A stretch of 64,000 bases of DNA from Merluccius polli (GCA_030340625.1 JAOPHQ010005419.1:259518-323517), one strand, 5' to 3'; shown: positions 1-13,135, counted from the first letter of the stretch. Numbers and translations are program-made. Notes: generated by a model from the letters alone, not told the origin.

Positions 1-354
1 GGGGTTAGGGTTAGTGGTTATTCACCCTGAGAAAAACTAATTGAGATTGAAAATGTTTTTTCAAGAGTGCCCTTGCCAAGGCAGGCAGCAGCAGTCAACA
101 ACATTAAGTTTCAGACAGACAACAATCAATGTTCAATTTTGCACAATAAATAAGTAATTAAGTCCACGTAATCGCAGTAACAGGGAGTCTCAGGATTTTA
201 AAAAAATGAATGATTGTCAAAAGAAGACACTAAATATATCACAGATGTCTTTGGTTCATAGATGTCCATGTTTAGTCCATGTTTATGTCACCAAGATGTA
301 AAGTAAAAATACAGCTTAAAACACTTTGACATCGTTAGGATATGTCTATTGCGT
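1..354. other. Window start, no gene
   Basis: Opens with GGGGTTAGGGTTAG, two telomere-type units only, then ordinary AT-rich DNA. Confidence 0.6.
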
Positions 355-880
355 CACACGGAAACATTGCTGCAGTAGTTACAATGGGGTTTCATAGGAG
401 AGTATGTCGCTGTAGCAATAACCATGAGTATTGCATATTAGTTTAATTCCCATATGACAACAACTTAGGGTTTCAGTCTGTCTAACGTTAGCGTTGCCAG
501 GCAGCGCTCCCAGCTGAGTCACCAGCTCTCTAATCCCGTGGCCGTTGTAATGAAGTGACGGTCGAAATTTGATCGCCCGTGTGGCATACTGGATCATAGC
601 ATACTGCCAAATGTCTAGGTAGCTTTCACAATTAATAATAAACCCTGTTATACTTGTCATTATAATACATTTGATTCATTTATTCAATTTATAAATGTAC
701 AATTTAGGCTACACTAATACAGAGTGTTGCCTCCTGATGTTGTGAGGGGTAGCGAAAGTCATTCTTGGTAGGAAAATAGCACACAGGAGCAGATTGCGGG
801 AAGCCTGACACGACAGCCAGTGACAAATTGGAAATAACAATAAAGTACATTATTACACACATCAGAAAAACCCTGGAATG
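355..880 (-). mobile_element. Dispersed repeat, copy A
   Basis: Read on the minus strand it matches 18766-19570 on the plus strand. Shared strings include GACATTTGGCAGTATGCTAT, GCCACGGGATTAGAGAGCTG, TTGTACATTTATAAATTGAA and CCCCATTGTAACTACTGCAG. Copy A is more compact; copy B carries about 320 bp of extra sequence in the middle. The family is unknown to me, and no protein of a transposon type is visible. Confidence 0.8.
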
Positions 881-2087
881 AAAAGGATATCCATGTTAGC
901 CTTTATAACAATGTCAAAGTGTAGCCTGTATTATTCCTTTAAGAATAGGCTAATGGCAACAAACTGCCTCACATCAAATGTCCGTGGGCAGCAGAGGCAG
1001 TTATCTTAACTCAAATTGCCTGCGAAACATCAGAGACAAGCAGCGTATGACAACTAATGGGATTCCAAGAGCATGCACACTCCAACCTAATCTACTTCAA
1101 GTGGTTCTCTTTTGCACTATTCCTTTCGCTCTGTGTGACAGGTAAGATTAGAAAAATATAGAAACGTGGCACCGCTCCCCAACACCTCCTGTCGTACGAG
1201 ACTTGAGGCGAGCCCCATGGTGCTCCATATCACACGCCGCCGTGTGACGACAAAAGGCACTGGAGGCGACAGAGTGAAAAAAGCGCCAAATCCAGATGTG
1301 TGCCGCTGATAGGGTCGCGAAGTGAGAAACCACAAATTGTTACTGCCAACCAGATTCCTTCGCTGCTCTACCTAAATCCTTTTTTAACGTAATAATTTAC
1401 ATTTTCTGCGATGACGCTGTAACAGCTAGTAAAGTGACATTATCAAATTGACAGCATAAATAAAATTAAATGTAATAAAACGCTTGTGTGCATATGTTTT
1501 TCTCCTGTATCTAATCCATTTCGATGTACACAATTTGTTTGGTAGGCCTCATTTATTTAATAATTTCTAAATACCCAGTTAGTTACTCAGTAAAGTTCAA
1601 CTGGCGTTCTCAAGCGTTTCCTCAATATACACATATTTTATGTCTTTATCGTATCATATTTGACTTACACTATTCGGCTAAACTATTTTGGGCACATGCT
1701 TCCTAAAAGTGTACACGTAGTTTTAATATCGTGCCATGATACTAATCACGTTAAATTGATTCAGGGTTGACTGCGACGTCCACTGTGCCTCATAAATACA
1801 ACATCCAGAGAGCTTGGGGCATTATTGCAACTTTATCACCCCTTATTCCCTGTTGTGGAGAAAGGGACTGCATTCAAAGCCGCTGCCCGTTTGACTGTTT
1901 GGACAACAAAGCTTTCAGTTGGCGACACAGGGGCTTGCTCTATTTCAGCTGGAAAAAGAATGACATCTAATTCCCCTCGACATCCCAGCGGGGGCGTTTG
2001 AAAGCTGCTTTCAAATGCCATTGATCCAAACTGCCGCTCTGATAAACATGCTAGGACTTATTTTCCCCCACATTGAAGGAATCTATC
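881..2087. other. Intergenic, nothing recognised
   Basis: Unique-looking DNA without convincing coding frames or repeats. Confidence 0.5.
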
Positions 2088-2112
2088 ATTCACACACACA
2101 CACACACACACG

Positions 2113-2194
<82 letters not shown>
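2088..2194. repeat. (CA)n microsatellite
   Basis: About 53 CA units with two CG interruptions near its start. Confidence 0.95.
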
Positions 2195-2196
<2 letters not shown>

Positions 2197-5094
2197 CTGT
2201 TTATGAGGGATTTAGTGCATTGTTTTGGGGTCGATGACCAAAGACTTGGCCCCTCGGGATACAACAGAAGAAAAAAATCTGTATTATAGGTCAGATGTTT
2301 CTAAAAACAAACCTTCATCAACTTCAACACTCTTCATAACAATGTCATGAATGAATGGAACACATGAAACAGAAATATAAAATATAATATGAAAAAGGGG
2401 AACAAAGAAATAGACTCTCATTGACTTGCTCTAGTGGCTGGGGTGTTCATGCCACAGCCGGCCCATTTTTCATCTCACCCCTTCAAGCACAACGTCCTCC
2501 AGACCAGAAGAAATGTCTGCTGCTGTCACAGTCCATATAGGAGAGGACATGGATTCACTCACGGATCAAATCCATAGTTTACCACCAGAGTAAGGAGTGA
2601 GGTGCCTGTGATTATATGTTTGTATATATATATAAATAAATATATAAATACTGTAATATATTCCACAGTGATCCCCTTTTTATTACATACAGAGGATTTG
2701 CATATGACTAATTAGTTGAGGACTAGTCACACTATTTCGCTCCTACACAGATATTGCATCACTCCTCTATGTACTTCATTCGTGGTTATTAAACATTTCC
2801 CCAGGGGAATCAATTTTGGCTTGTGACGACAAACACACACACATATTGCTGAATAAAGTGCGACTATTACAACACAGACACAATAACATGGACGATATGA
2901 TGAATGCTTTGTAGTAAACACTTTGTGTATGCATTTGCCGCAGCTGAAACTTGTAAATTATCTTCTCTTAGTGTAACTTATATGACCCCATACACTACAT
3001 TGCTTCTTCTCTACACTTTGAAGATGTATGGGTGTTATTCTACTCAATGCTTGTCTCAAGTGTCTGTGGACTGACAAATAATTATTAGTAATAATAGTAA
3101 TATATCAATAATTCATATCAAGAACCTCATCATGTTAGAAGGCGAGGTGAAATGTGTTTCTCCACGTTAAACTCGCACAACAACCTCAAAAACACCCGTT
3201 GGTTTCATCATCGAGAGATGCACGCCATCGTCAATCATGACTTTAAAGGGATCCCTTAAAGACAATCTGTGTTCCCCTTTCAATTTGACTCAAATCTGAC
3301 ACACACACATACACACACACACACACACACACGTGTCAGAGAAACTCTCCCATCAATACGATCGGCTCCTGGAACGTCATGATGTATAAAACACTGGGCT
3401 GCTAATGGTGACAGACTGGACACATGCTACATGTGCTAACACGCCCTGCGCTGATATACACAGCAGCAGCGGCAGCTCAGGCTTCTTTGAGTAATGGTGG
3501 CAAGGGAAGATGTGCGTCCAAGAAGCAGCGCCTGTCCACCAGACACTGAGAACACAGATCAAAAGCTGGGGTATAGCCAAGTAGTGGACACTATGGATGC
3601 TAATCAGAAGCTAGTAGGCTAACTTCACTGATAAGACAATGGGTTCATTAGGTGTTTATCAGTAGCGCTTAGCTACTTAGCTGTCTCTATGATCCTTTTT
3701 CTTCAGTTTTGCATGAAAAGTGCGGTATCGATGTTTGATTGATCGATTTATTGATGAGCTCGATGTCTTTGATTTTGATCTTGAAGATTTTGTTCAATAT
3801 TTCAGTGATTTGATATTTGTGTTTGTGTGCTTGCTTTGTTTCATAAGTAAGTAACACTCACAAAAGCAAAACCTGATAGCCACGTTCCTAAATGAATATG
3901 GGGCCAAAAGGGTAATCTTTGTCTTGAATGCAAGTGAGGTGGTGGCCAACACAACAGCCACGGCCAAGGCAATCACAGTACCTTTCCCATCTAATCCTGG
4001 GATGTATTATGTGATGGCAGTAAGAAGATTATGTGATAATAAAAACACTACATAATGTGGGGGCGCATCCCACAACCCTGAATAGGGCAAAATGCAAACA
4101 CTGATAAGGCCGGAACCAGACTACTCGCTGCTAGACACATTCAAACAGTTAATTTATTGTAAATGTTTAGCATTTAATCCCTAATCCCTAAACCATCTAC
4201 ACATCTATACAAAATCCACATATTGCAGTATAGTGAACCCGTATGGTACCACTTTGGGAACCAATATGTTGGTGTAATCTTCTGCAGATGGTAATTAGCG
4301 TCAATGCTGCTGTTCTCTGTTGCAAGTCAACAGTGTTTGCTGGTCTAACATCTGTCTGCATCATTAAGACGTACAAACATTTGCCAAAAATGGTGGGAAT
4401 CATATTGTCTAGTTTTTGCAACAAAACAATGTAAATTCCAAGTCACTTCATAAACCCACAAAGGACGACAATGTAAAAACACCACAACTTTTTTATTAAA
4501 ACAAGTGTCAAGTGTTTTAATAGAGAGAAAGATGGAGGAGAGGGAGAGAGAGAAAGATAGGGAGACAGAGGGAGAGAGAGACACAGGGAGAAAGAGACAG
4601 AGGGAGAGAGAGAAAGACAGGAAAGAGAGAGGGAGGCAGAAGAAGAGACCAAGAGAGAGAGCAATGGAGAGAGCAGAAGACAGAGGGAGAAAAATAGAGA
4701 TATTATGAGGATAAAAGTCACATGACCAGAATCAGCCACCCAGAAAACAATAAAGGAGCAAGCCATTTTTCCAAGCGACCATGTTCGAGGATAATTGCTA
4801 ATGAGGGCCCTGAGGAGCCGGCCCTTCAATCAGAGCTAGACCATCGTTAAGGAATTGTGTCCGCACGTGGACATCAACTCCTTCTGATTGACCATGCATG
4901 TAACATAACCAATCGCCAAGGGGAAGTAGTATTTTTATTATCTTTAGTAGTTTATCTATTTTACCTGATAACCTTCAAATCCAGAGAAGAAAAATACACC
5001 ATCACCACCCGATGGCGTTCCACTGTAGCGTAATTACCAACACAAACAATACTGAAATGCGATCATCAATTTAGCAATTTCAAATTCAGATCCA
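2195..5094. other. Intergenic, only simple repeats seen
   Basis: Short (CA)n at 3299-3332 and a GA-rich tract (GGAGAGAGAGAAAGA-type) at about 4524-4695. Open frames in the GA tract are low-complexity and are not genes. Confidence 0.5.
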
Positions 5095-5210
5095 TGTCAT
5101 TAAGGAGCAGGTTGGGTTAAGGCACCTTCCTCAAGAATACCTACAGGTAGATTGCTGACATTGGGAATTGAACCAAGTACCACCTGGCTGGGAGTCAAAC
5201 TCCCATATAA
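5095..5210. mobile_element. SINE-tail remnant
   Basis: AGGAGCAGGTTGGGTTAAGG, then CACCTTCCTCAAG and GGGAATTGAACCAAGTACCA, recall the ...TTAAG..CTTGCTCAAGGGCAC...GATTTGAACC tail of fish tRNA-derived SINEs, heavily mutated. Confidence 0.5.
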
Positions 5211-8096
5211 ATCAATGACCAATCTCTTAATATGCCATGAGGGCCACTAATCTGTCAAATGAAACGTGACTTTATAATTAATGCGCTCTATTTTCACTCC
5301 TCACAAACCAAATTTCAAGACTCCAAAAACCCACAGATGTATTCATGACTGTGATATGTAAACTCTAATGTTTTGATATGTAAGTTTGTTGTGGGCTGCG
5401 ATATGAATTGCTATTGCCAGACAAAGTGAGTAAAATACCCACTCACACAATAACCCGCCGTTGGGATAGCCTGCTATATTATCCTCTATTATATGTCAAT
5501 AAACATAAATACAACACTGCTTGTACTTGTCAGTATCGATTGCCTGTTTTGATGGATAATAAAGTAATTAATCGATTCCTTTCAAACTACTAGCAGTGTG
5601 TGGAGGAGTCTGGCTGATTCGGATGAGTTTTCTTTTATCAGGCATCAGTTTGAAATAAATATTCTGAAAACTGCTCTCTTGTTCTGTTTCCCGTACGGAC
5701 TTAATCCTGTTTTATACAGCATGATATCTGCTGAATCTTATCATCACGGTAATCTGCGCCTGGCTGACTTATCTTTCCTCTAATGCACCTGAACGATTGT
5801 GATGCTGAATTAGTCATCTGGCACTTTTATGTTGTTATGGATGAGGGGAACAGGGAAATCAAACTGAACACCATGAACAGCAAACACAGCAAATGATTTG
5901 GCAATTGCAAATGATCTGGTTTGTTGTGGTGAAAGCTGTAAGGGAAGTATTTTCCCTTTCAGAGGGGTGTAATTTTGGCTGACTATACTATGTTCCCATA
6001 ATAAATTAAAATAAATATATAAATAAAAAACAAAAATGTAAAGGATAATAACATTATCAGTATTCACAAACTGCATGATATTTGAGAGATACAGTACATA
6101 ATAGAATGTGTGCTACCTGTTCTCTGAGAGGTACTTGGGCGCGATGGCTAACAACTGAAATTATTCACCTTGTTATGGATATCAGCCATCATTCTGTTCA
6201 GCTAATGAATACTCTGTCCTAGAGCCAATATATAACCTGTCAAATCCTATTTGAACATGGGCCTGTGAAGCGTGTTATTATGATGAAAGGTTGAATCAAA
6301 TTCAGTCTTCACTTGACTGTCCACAACAAGTCAACTGCAATCAATGTCTTCGAAATATAAAGTTGTATTATATTATTGCAATTTGTTGTAATTGCATTGG
6401 TTTGCGTGCCTGACTTTGACTAGTATTATTCATCAAGTAACATAGGTAAATAAATAGTTTACTTAACAGCAAGTGACACCTCTCAGGGTTAAACTATAAC
6501 CACTGCTGCGTTATAGTGGACGAACACCAACACATCATCCAGATGCAATTTATTATTTTGCCAACAGGGACGAAGGGAACGAAGACACATTCTTTTGAAA
6601 ACCCTGAATTTGATTAAAGCGTAGATAAACTGCAATATTGATATTAGCGGCACCATTACAATTTCAATTATCTCAGGTGGATATATAAGCAGAGGGGAAA
6701 GAGGCGGTTGGTTCTTCTTCGCTCAAATTGATTCTGAGGCAGGGTGCGGACGAAAGGGTAGCGCCATTCGTCATCACAGCCCTCCGATTTTCCCAGGCAC
6801 CAATCTCATTTGCCGGTGTCATCGTGTGCATGCCCGCTAGATTCAGTGGCAGGACACCCGGACGCCACCTTAAATAACTTTATTTATTCTCATTTTCCGG
6901 CGTTCTTCTGGGACGTCCGTTTCAGGGGAACGGTTTCAAATTGATTTCTCCGGACAAACGAGCTCAGGAATAGAGTGGAATGCGATGGCATCAGAAGTCA
7001 AACTTGAGGAAGTTTTGCTGTCTTGGCTATTCCTAGCAAATGCAGTCTGGCGAAGCATCCATTCATTATGTTAAGAAATAAATATATAAAATAATAGTGT
7101 GCGTGTGTATGTGTGTACGCGTGCTTGCGTGTGTGTCTGTGTGTGTGTGCGTGCACGCCGCTAGGCCGCCACCCTGGAGTCCCCTTTAGGAAGTCGTAAA
7201 CAACATCGTAAACCAACTCCTCGACGAGGTAATATGTGGAAGCGCCACAGCTGTAGCAGCAAAGAGGCCCCTTGAGAGTGGTTTATAAGTGAAAAAATCT
7301 CCGGTGTCAAACGCACCGCTCCACCGCAAGCTGACAAGTCTTCGACGAGACCGCGACCGGGATTGTCCCCCCACCGGCGCCGCACCGTCACGCAGCTATC
7401 TTAGCCGTGGGTGAGGTGTGCTGAGTTGCTGACAGCAAAGGTTGAACCGGAATGAAAAAGTGATTTGCTGATAGATTTTGGACTATTCTTTGGGTTTTCT
7501 TTCATCGGCGGTGTGTAGTAAGGTTTTGGAGTGTGCGCATGACTCTGGCTTTCCATATTAGTGTGTTCATGGGTAAGGGGTTCGAATCCCACACACACAT
7601 TTAAAAAACAAAACTAAATCTTTCCCCCACCACATTGAAGCTTTTTCTTTTCTGCTGCATCTAGTGGCATTCATTTCATATCATGATCAACACACACACA
7701 CACACACTGTATACACCCACACACATATTTCCGATGTGGCTTGTTAATTAAATTATTCGCGATTATTTAAATATCAATTAATCATTCTTAATTATTCTTC
7801 ACCTCTCACAGCACCAGGTCTACACACTCTCTAGAATAGAAGATTTAGACCCACAACAGATTACGAGCGCAATCTTCAAGTCACACCATGATGACACATG
7901 GCACAACAATAAAACTGAATATGCTGCGAGTCACGATCCCTGCGAATATGGCTCCCTGTGATCCTAATGGTCGACAGGACGGATCACACATGTCCGAACG
8001 ACACACGCCTTCATCCGAGAGGAGGGTGGGGGGGGTTGCTCTGGTGTTGGACAGGTGGTGGTGTTGCCTCATTAGTGATAGCGTGGCAATAGAGAG
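5211..8096. other. Intergenic, candidate conserved stretch near 6600-6980
   Basis: Unique sequence with no gene. A (GT)n patch lies at 7085-7155 and short (CA)n at 7690-7707. The part around 6600-6980 is non-repetitive and mixed in composition, with CAGGTGGATATATAAGCAGA. Confidence 0.4.
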
Positions 8097-8101
8097 AGAC
8101 A

Positions 8102-8158
<57 letters not shown>

Positions 8159-8170
8159 ACACACACACAT
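8097..8170. repeat. (GA)n then (CA)n microsatellite
   Basis: About 25 GA units followed by about seven CA units. Confidence 0.95.
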
Positions 8171-8260
8171 GCACAGAAAGAGAAAGTGAGAGAGAAAACT
8201 ATAAATCAATAGCCTTTATCACTGTTGAGGGTTAAAAGAGGCACGCCCCTGTCGATGATT

Positions 8261-8960
8261 CATGGTGTGCTTGGATACATACAGGGGTTAACATTTCTAC
8301 AGTGTGGTTTTATGGTGTGCTTGGATACATACAGGGGTTAACATTTCTACAGTGTGGTTTTATGGTGTGCTTGGACACATACAGGGGTTAACATTTATAC
8401 AGTGTGGTTTTATGGTGTGCTTGGATACATACAGGGGTTAACATTTCTACATTGTGGTTTTATGGTGTGCTTGGATACATACAGGGGTTAACATTTCTAC
8501 AGTGTGGTTTTATGGTGTGCTTGGATACATACAGGGGTTAACATTTCTACAGTGTGGTTTTATGGTGTGCTTGGATACATACAGGGGTTAACATTTCTAC
8601 ATTGTGGTTTTATGGTGTGCTTGGATACATACAGGGGTTAACATTTCTACATTGTGGTTTTATGGTGTGCTTGGATACATACAGGGGTTAACATTTCTAC
8701 ATTGTGGTTTCATGGTGTGCTTGGATACATACAGGGGTTAACATTTCTACATTGTGGTTTTATGGTGTGCTTGGATACATACAGGGGTTAACATTTCTAC
8801 AGTGTGGTTTTATGGTGTGCTTGGATACATACAGGGGTTAACATTTCTACATTGTGGTTTTATGGTGTGCTTGGATACATACAGGGGTTAACATTTCTAC
8901 ATTGTGGTTTTATGGTGTGCTTGGATACATACAGGGGTTAACATTTCTACATTGTGGTTT
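8261..8960. repeat. 50-bp minisatellite, exactly 14 near-identical copies
   Basis: Unit starts at 8261 and recurs every 50 bases to 8960. Each copy contains GGATACATACAGGGGTTAAC. Copies differ at one main site (CAGTGTGG versus CATTGTGG), and copy 3 has two extra changes. The period is not a multiple of three, so it is not a protein repeat. Confidence 0.98.
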
Positions 8961-9417
8961 TTGCAGCAGCAGCAATTGCGGCCTTGGTGAGGACATGGAG
9001 GAAAAGGAAAGGGGGGGGGTGCGCTATACCCTTTCCTCAAGAAATGTGATTTGAAATATAGGACCAGGACAATGCGTAAAATCAGTGAATCGAAAGGCCC
9101 TTCACACATGGCGGTGGCGTCGCGCTATTGTTGCTTGTTTTTTTTTTCTCCAATTTGTACAGAAATATATTGCACATTAACTGACAGGGCTCTGTATTGA
9201 CCGGCATGTTCAACCTTCATTATTCTTACGATATATTAACGCCTTCTTGCGAGGACCTAGTCATATCAGCACAGCGGGTCAATTTCCTGTGTTTGTACCG
9301 TGGTCAACATAACTGATGGTTCATTTGACCTGGAATGCAATCACGTGATCAATGGAGACTCCTGTAAAAACGTGTCGCTTGTGAAACATATTCATGCATG
9401 TTATTGTCTTTTCATGA
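8961..9417. other. Intergenic, nothing recognised
   Basis: Unique-looking DNA with short poly-G and poly-T runs only. Confidence 0.5.
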
Positions 9418-9660
9418 TTTGCATTTACATTTACATGTAGGGCATTTTGTCCAGAGCAACTTACAATAGGTACATTTGTCAGTAGAAAGTAAATCAACAA
9501 TATATCACTTTCGGTACAGCAAGGATGTTTCTAGGTGCACCATAACTGCTAGCTTTATATCCTTTCTGTTATTCAGCATGGGTAGCTACAATAAGATGCT
9601 ATACGACAAAAGTACTATTTCATTGCCAGGACGTACAAACACAATAAGTGCATAGGAGGG
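9418..9660. mobile_element. Fish dispersed repeat with a TTACATTTACAT..GGGCATTT end
   Basis: CATTTACATTTACATGTAGG, then GCATTTTGTCCAGAGCAACTTACAAT, resembles the very common teleost motif GGCATTTAGCAGACGC..ATCCAGAGCGACTTACA. The following 180 bp look like the same element, diverged. Confidence 0.55.
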
Positions 9661-10032
9661 TGTGTTTGTGTATGAGACCTCACACGGCCTGCTGATCCAG
9701 CTCATTTTATAACCTGTTTGCTGAAAAGGGGAATATATACTTGGGGGTGAGGGAGGGGGGGATATATAAGTTATTGTTTACCCATTTAACCAATGGAAGG
9801 ACTATCATAGACAAAAGACACCAAAAAGTGCTGATGTCATGTTTGCACGTATTGCTGTGAATCAATCGCATGGGGAGGAGAACAATGCAGTCTGGTGGAC
9901 GACCAATGGAGGATTGGGAGCTGTCATTTATTTGATGGAAAGCATCTGTATTGCGGATAACAAAAGTTACCGATTACATTACGCATCTCAAGTCTCTTTT
10001 TTTCGCATTGGCACTGAATGAAATGCACGCTC

Positions 10033-10069
<37 letters not shown>

Positions 10070-10550
10070 CCCTGTCTCCCTCCCATGGGTGTAAACCAAT
10101 AGGATTGTCTTCTGACTGCTTTCGTATAATGCGGTGCGGACGGATGCACCTTGTGTTGTCCTAAAGACTTTTCATCAGACAATGGGTACACAAAAAATTA
10201 AAATAATAAATGACAGTGGACCATCGGCATTCGTGGCACACACTTTCCCTCAAGTACAAGAGGACAGAATAAAATGTGATGGCAATTGGGTTTTAAGTTA
10301 TGACCCTTTGTGGGACGGGGCGGACGGGGGTGGTACTCAAGGCTGTGCTCTAACCTTGAGCTAAGCAGCCTTCTTATGTACGTGTCATGCCGCTAGTTAT
10401 TTATGTGATAGGCTGTTTGTGTGGTGGCTGTGATTCCATCCAACACACTGGGAGGTGACGGCCATTCGTCAATCCCAGGCTACGCTTGACCTCTTTCACT
10501 CATCGCACATATATATATGGCCGGCAGGCAGTCATTTTCTGCTGCCATCT

Positions 10551-10581
<31 letters not shown>

Positions 10582-11750
10582 CATACAGGTGTGGGTGAGC
10601 TGCATTTTCATTTTCAGATGAACCCATTTGTTTGTCCCGCATAAAAGGAAAAACGGGGCACGTAAAGTCGATGCTAACTGCTAATTTGACGTGTGTCAAA
10701 ATTATCAACTGACACAATTGATAACAAATTAATTTGGCCAGTCATATTTCATACACGAATGGAAGCAGAAGGCAAATGATTGACTGTGTCACAAATTAAT
10801 GTGTTTTTCCGTGTGTAGTTTTTTGTGAATGGATGGACATGGGACAGCCGGCAGAATCATTCAATCCATTCCTTGTGTTTTAGTGCTAACTACGTTTCTC
10901 TACGCTTGGCTAGCCTAAGCATCAACTCCTATCACTCGACCGCTACATTAGTTTGGCTGCTGGATTTAATTACATTGAGGGTGATGCTCTTGACAGGGCG
11001 AGCTGGAATACAGAGTAGTGTATCTGCACGTTGTGCTCACCTATGATTTATGCTAAGTACAGCAGCAGTGTGACCCTTATCGGGGATATTGAGTTGGTCT
11101 CCGTCTGTTAGGCGAGAAGACAGATTGGCAGCTGGAGGGTGTGCGCTGTCCTCTCCCGAGGGGGCCGGCGCTGTCCATGACTCACGCACAAGCACATCTT
11201 TCAAGGGAGGAAGGAGGGAAGGATGGGCGGAAGGATTGGAGGAGGTAAGGGAAAAGGGAAAAACATTTGGACAAAAAAGGGGAGAAAGAATGAAAGAGAG
11301 AAAGGAGATTAACAAGGTAGGTGGTCCTAAACGGTGTGAAAATAATGTGGCGTCTGTCACAAGACATATTGAATAATTACACCATCGGTCATTTTGTATT
11401 TCTCCCAGTTGTTTTGCAAAGTGATATTCCCCTGGTAACAAATCCATACTTAGCTCTAACCAATCATAAACACGTCACACCATTTGGGTGGTTGAAGTAG
11501 AAAAGAAACCCGTCGAAGTAGCTCTGCTCTCCCTGAGAATGTATTCATTAATGAAATGCTCAAATATTGACTGGCAGAAATGTGGTTATTTTAAATTTCA
11601 CATGACAAGAACGCCATATTCATACACAGATATTACACTATGTGTTTATATTAGCCACTATCTCTCTTTCTCAGACAGGTTCAAACAGGTCGCAGTCATG
11701 AGACATGAGACAAACATTTGCCACGTCACACAGTAATGTAGCGCTTTTCA
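9661..11750. other. Intergenic, simple repeats only
   Basis: (CT)n at 10034-10066 and a T10 run followed by G23 at 10551-10583. The open frames around 11037-11447 lie in a GGAAGG-rich patch and look accidental. Confidence 0.5.
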
Positions 11751-11751
11751 A

Positions 11752-11823
11752 CAGCTGCTTTTCAACAGCTGCTTTTTAACAGCTGCTTTTTAACAGCTGC
11801 TTTTGAAAATGAGACTGCAGCTG
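11752..11823. promoter_or_regulatory. Array of CAGCTG E-boxes
   Basis: CAGCTG occurs at 11752, 11766, 11780 and 11794, exactly 14 bp apart in a CAGCTGCTTTTYAA repeat, and again at 11818. CAGCTG is a core site for bHLH factors. Whether it is used here is unknown. Confidence 0.6.
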
Positions 11824-12359
11824 TGTTTAGCTGTGTCAGCATTTTGAAATTAATATTTATAGCACAAAGAAAAGTTTCCAATCACATGCGTGGCACTTCA
11901 TTATCCATCACTATTAATTGTATTTATATATATTTTATTTTTTTACTACAACAGACATCATTAGTGGAGTGCGTGCAGTGCTAATATTTGCCAGTAAAAG
12001 CTAAGCCACTACGACAGCAGCAACACTTCCAAATTGATGTTGTAATCACATCAGGGGCCAATAGATGTCATGTGTTTTATCTGGCGAGGCTGAGCAGCAG
12101 AGCGATGGAGTCACTAAATTTCCCCTCGGTGAACTTCATCCCCCCTTGCCAGCATAGCAAACAAAAGTGTCCGCCGGCAGCTCAGCCCGGTAACTACAGC
12201 AAACTGCAAACAGCCGTTTTTAATTCATCTAAATGACCTTTAGCTGGATGGGAGGGGGAGGGGGGGAGTTGTTTGATGTGGTCATCTCAGTGACCTCCTT
12301 CATCTCTTCCCCACACCTCGCTCTGACGTGTGTAGTTTTTAAAAGGTGTGTTTATGTCA
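11824..12359. other. Intergenic, unique sequence
   Basis: No repeat or gene recognised. The non-repetitive part 11970-12240 could be conserved non-coding DNA. Confidence 0.4.
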
Positions 12360-12560
12360 CGGCTTGCTCAGGGCAGTGAACCCAAATGCAGAATAGGTGC
12401 GAATGGAAAAGCTTTACAGAGAGACAGAAACAACCCAAACACCTACGAGAAACCGACAAACTGGGGCAGAAACTAATAGGGAACTTGAATACATGGAAAC
12501 TCAGGGGAACAGAAACCTGACACTACACAAACAACACAAAGGAACAAAAAACAGACAGTG
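12360..12560. mobile_element. Degenerate DNA-element remnant
   Basis: GCAGTGAACCCAAATGCAGA, then CAACCCAAACAC, GAACAGAAACCTGACA and an A-rich end, recall a common fish element with AACCCAAATGCAGA. Its limits are uncertain. Confidence 0.35.
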
Positions 12561-12589
12561 AGTGGGGTTGGGAGCAGGATTGTTAGCTG

Positions 12590-12880
12590 AGTTCCAATAA
12601 CCATACTATTTAGTATGCCAGAAAAAAAGATTTAGTATGTCCCAATACATAGTATGTCAAATGCAAATACCAGGATGTCCTACTACATCCGGTCACATTT
12701 TGCAGTATGCAAGCCAGCATGCTTTTCTGGCTATTTCGACAATTTCCACAATCCTCTTTGTTGTGGTGTCTCTTGTTGTCGTATGTCCCAATTCAATGCA
12801 TACTGTATGCAACAGTACGTACTTTGTAAGGGCAGCTGCAGTACGTACTAAAAGTAAAAGAAAAAGTATGCGATTTGGAA
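12590..12880. mobile_element. MITE-like element rich in AGTATG
   Basis: AGTTCCAATAACCATACTAT, TTTAGTATGTCCCAATACAT and GTATGTCCCAATTC, with many AGTATGY and GCATACT words in both directions, as in fish MITEs with CATACTATTTAGTATG ends. Confidence 0.5.
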
Positions 12881-13014
12881 AGCAGCCTAGAGGAGAGTTT
12901 ACCTCTACTTCTCTAATGACCGCCTTCTGAGGAAGGCATTAGGAGTTTGGACGTGTGGAAATTGGTGACAGAGGTACTTCCGCTGCGTGAATTCAGATAC
13001 AGGTCATTAACAAG

Positions 13015-13135
13015 GTAGGGGGGGTTTGGGAATCTCGCTCAAGGATGCCAACTGCTAGACTGCGGAAGACTTTGGGGGGGGAGGGGGGGATCGAACCCAG
13101 TAACCTTCGGCTGGGAGGAGAAACACCCATGCCCG
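13015..13135. mobile_element. SINE-tail remnant
   Basis: CTCGCTCAAGGATGCCAACT, then ATCGAACCCAGTAACCTTCG, matches the TTGCTCAAGG...GATTCGAACC..ACCTTCGG pattern of a fish SINE tail, with a poly-G insertion. Confidence 0.5.

Noticed and set aside
1..15. Telomere-like GGGTTAGGGTTAG at the window edge
   Set aside because: Only two units are visible, too few to claim a telomere or interstitial telomeric array.
7560..7600. GGGGTTCGAATCCCA, a tRNA T-arm-like (B-box) match
   Set aside because: No plausible A box or cloverleaf upstream; at most a fragment of a tRNA-derived SINE.
8261..8960. Regular spacing of the 50-bp repeat as a possible CRISPR array
   Set aside because: Units are contiguous with no unique spacers, and the genome is a vertebrate one.
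11037..11447. 136-aa minus-strand open frame
   Set aside because: Lies over a purine-rich GGAAGG patch; no domain and no exon structure.
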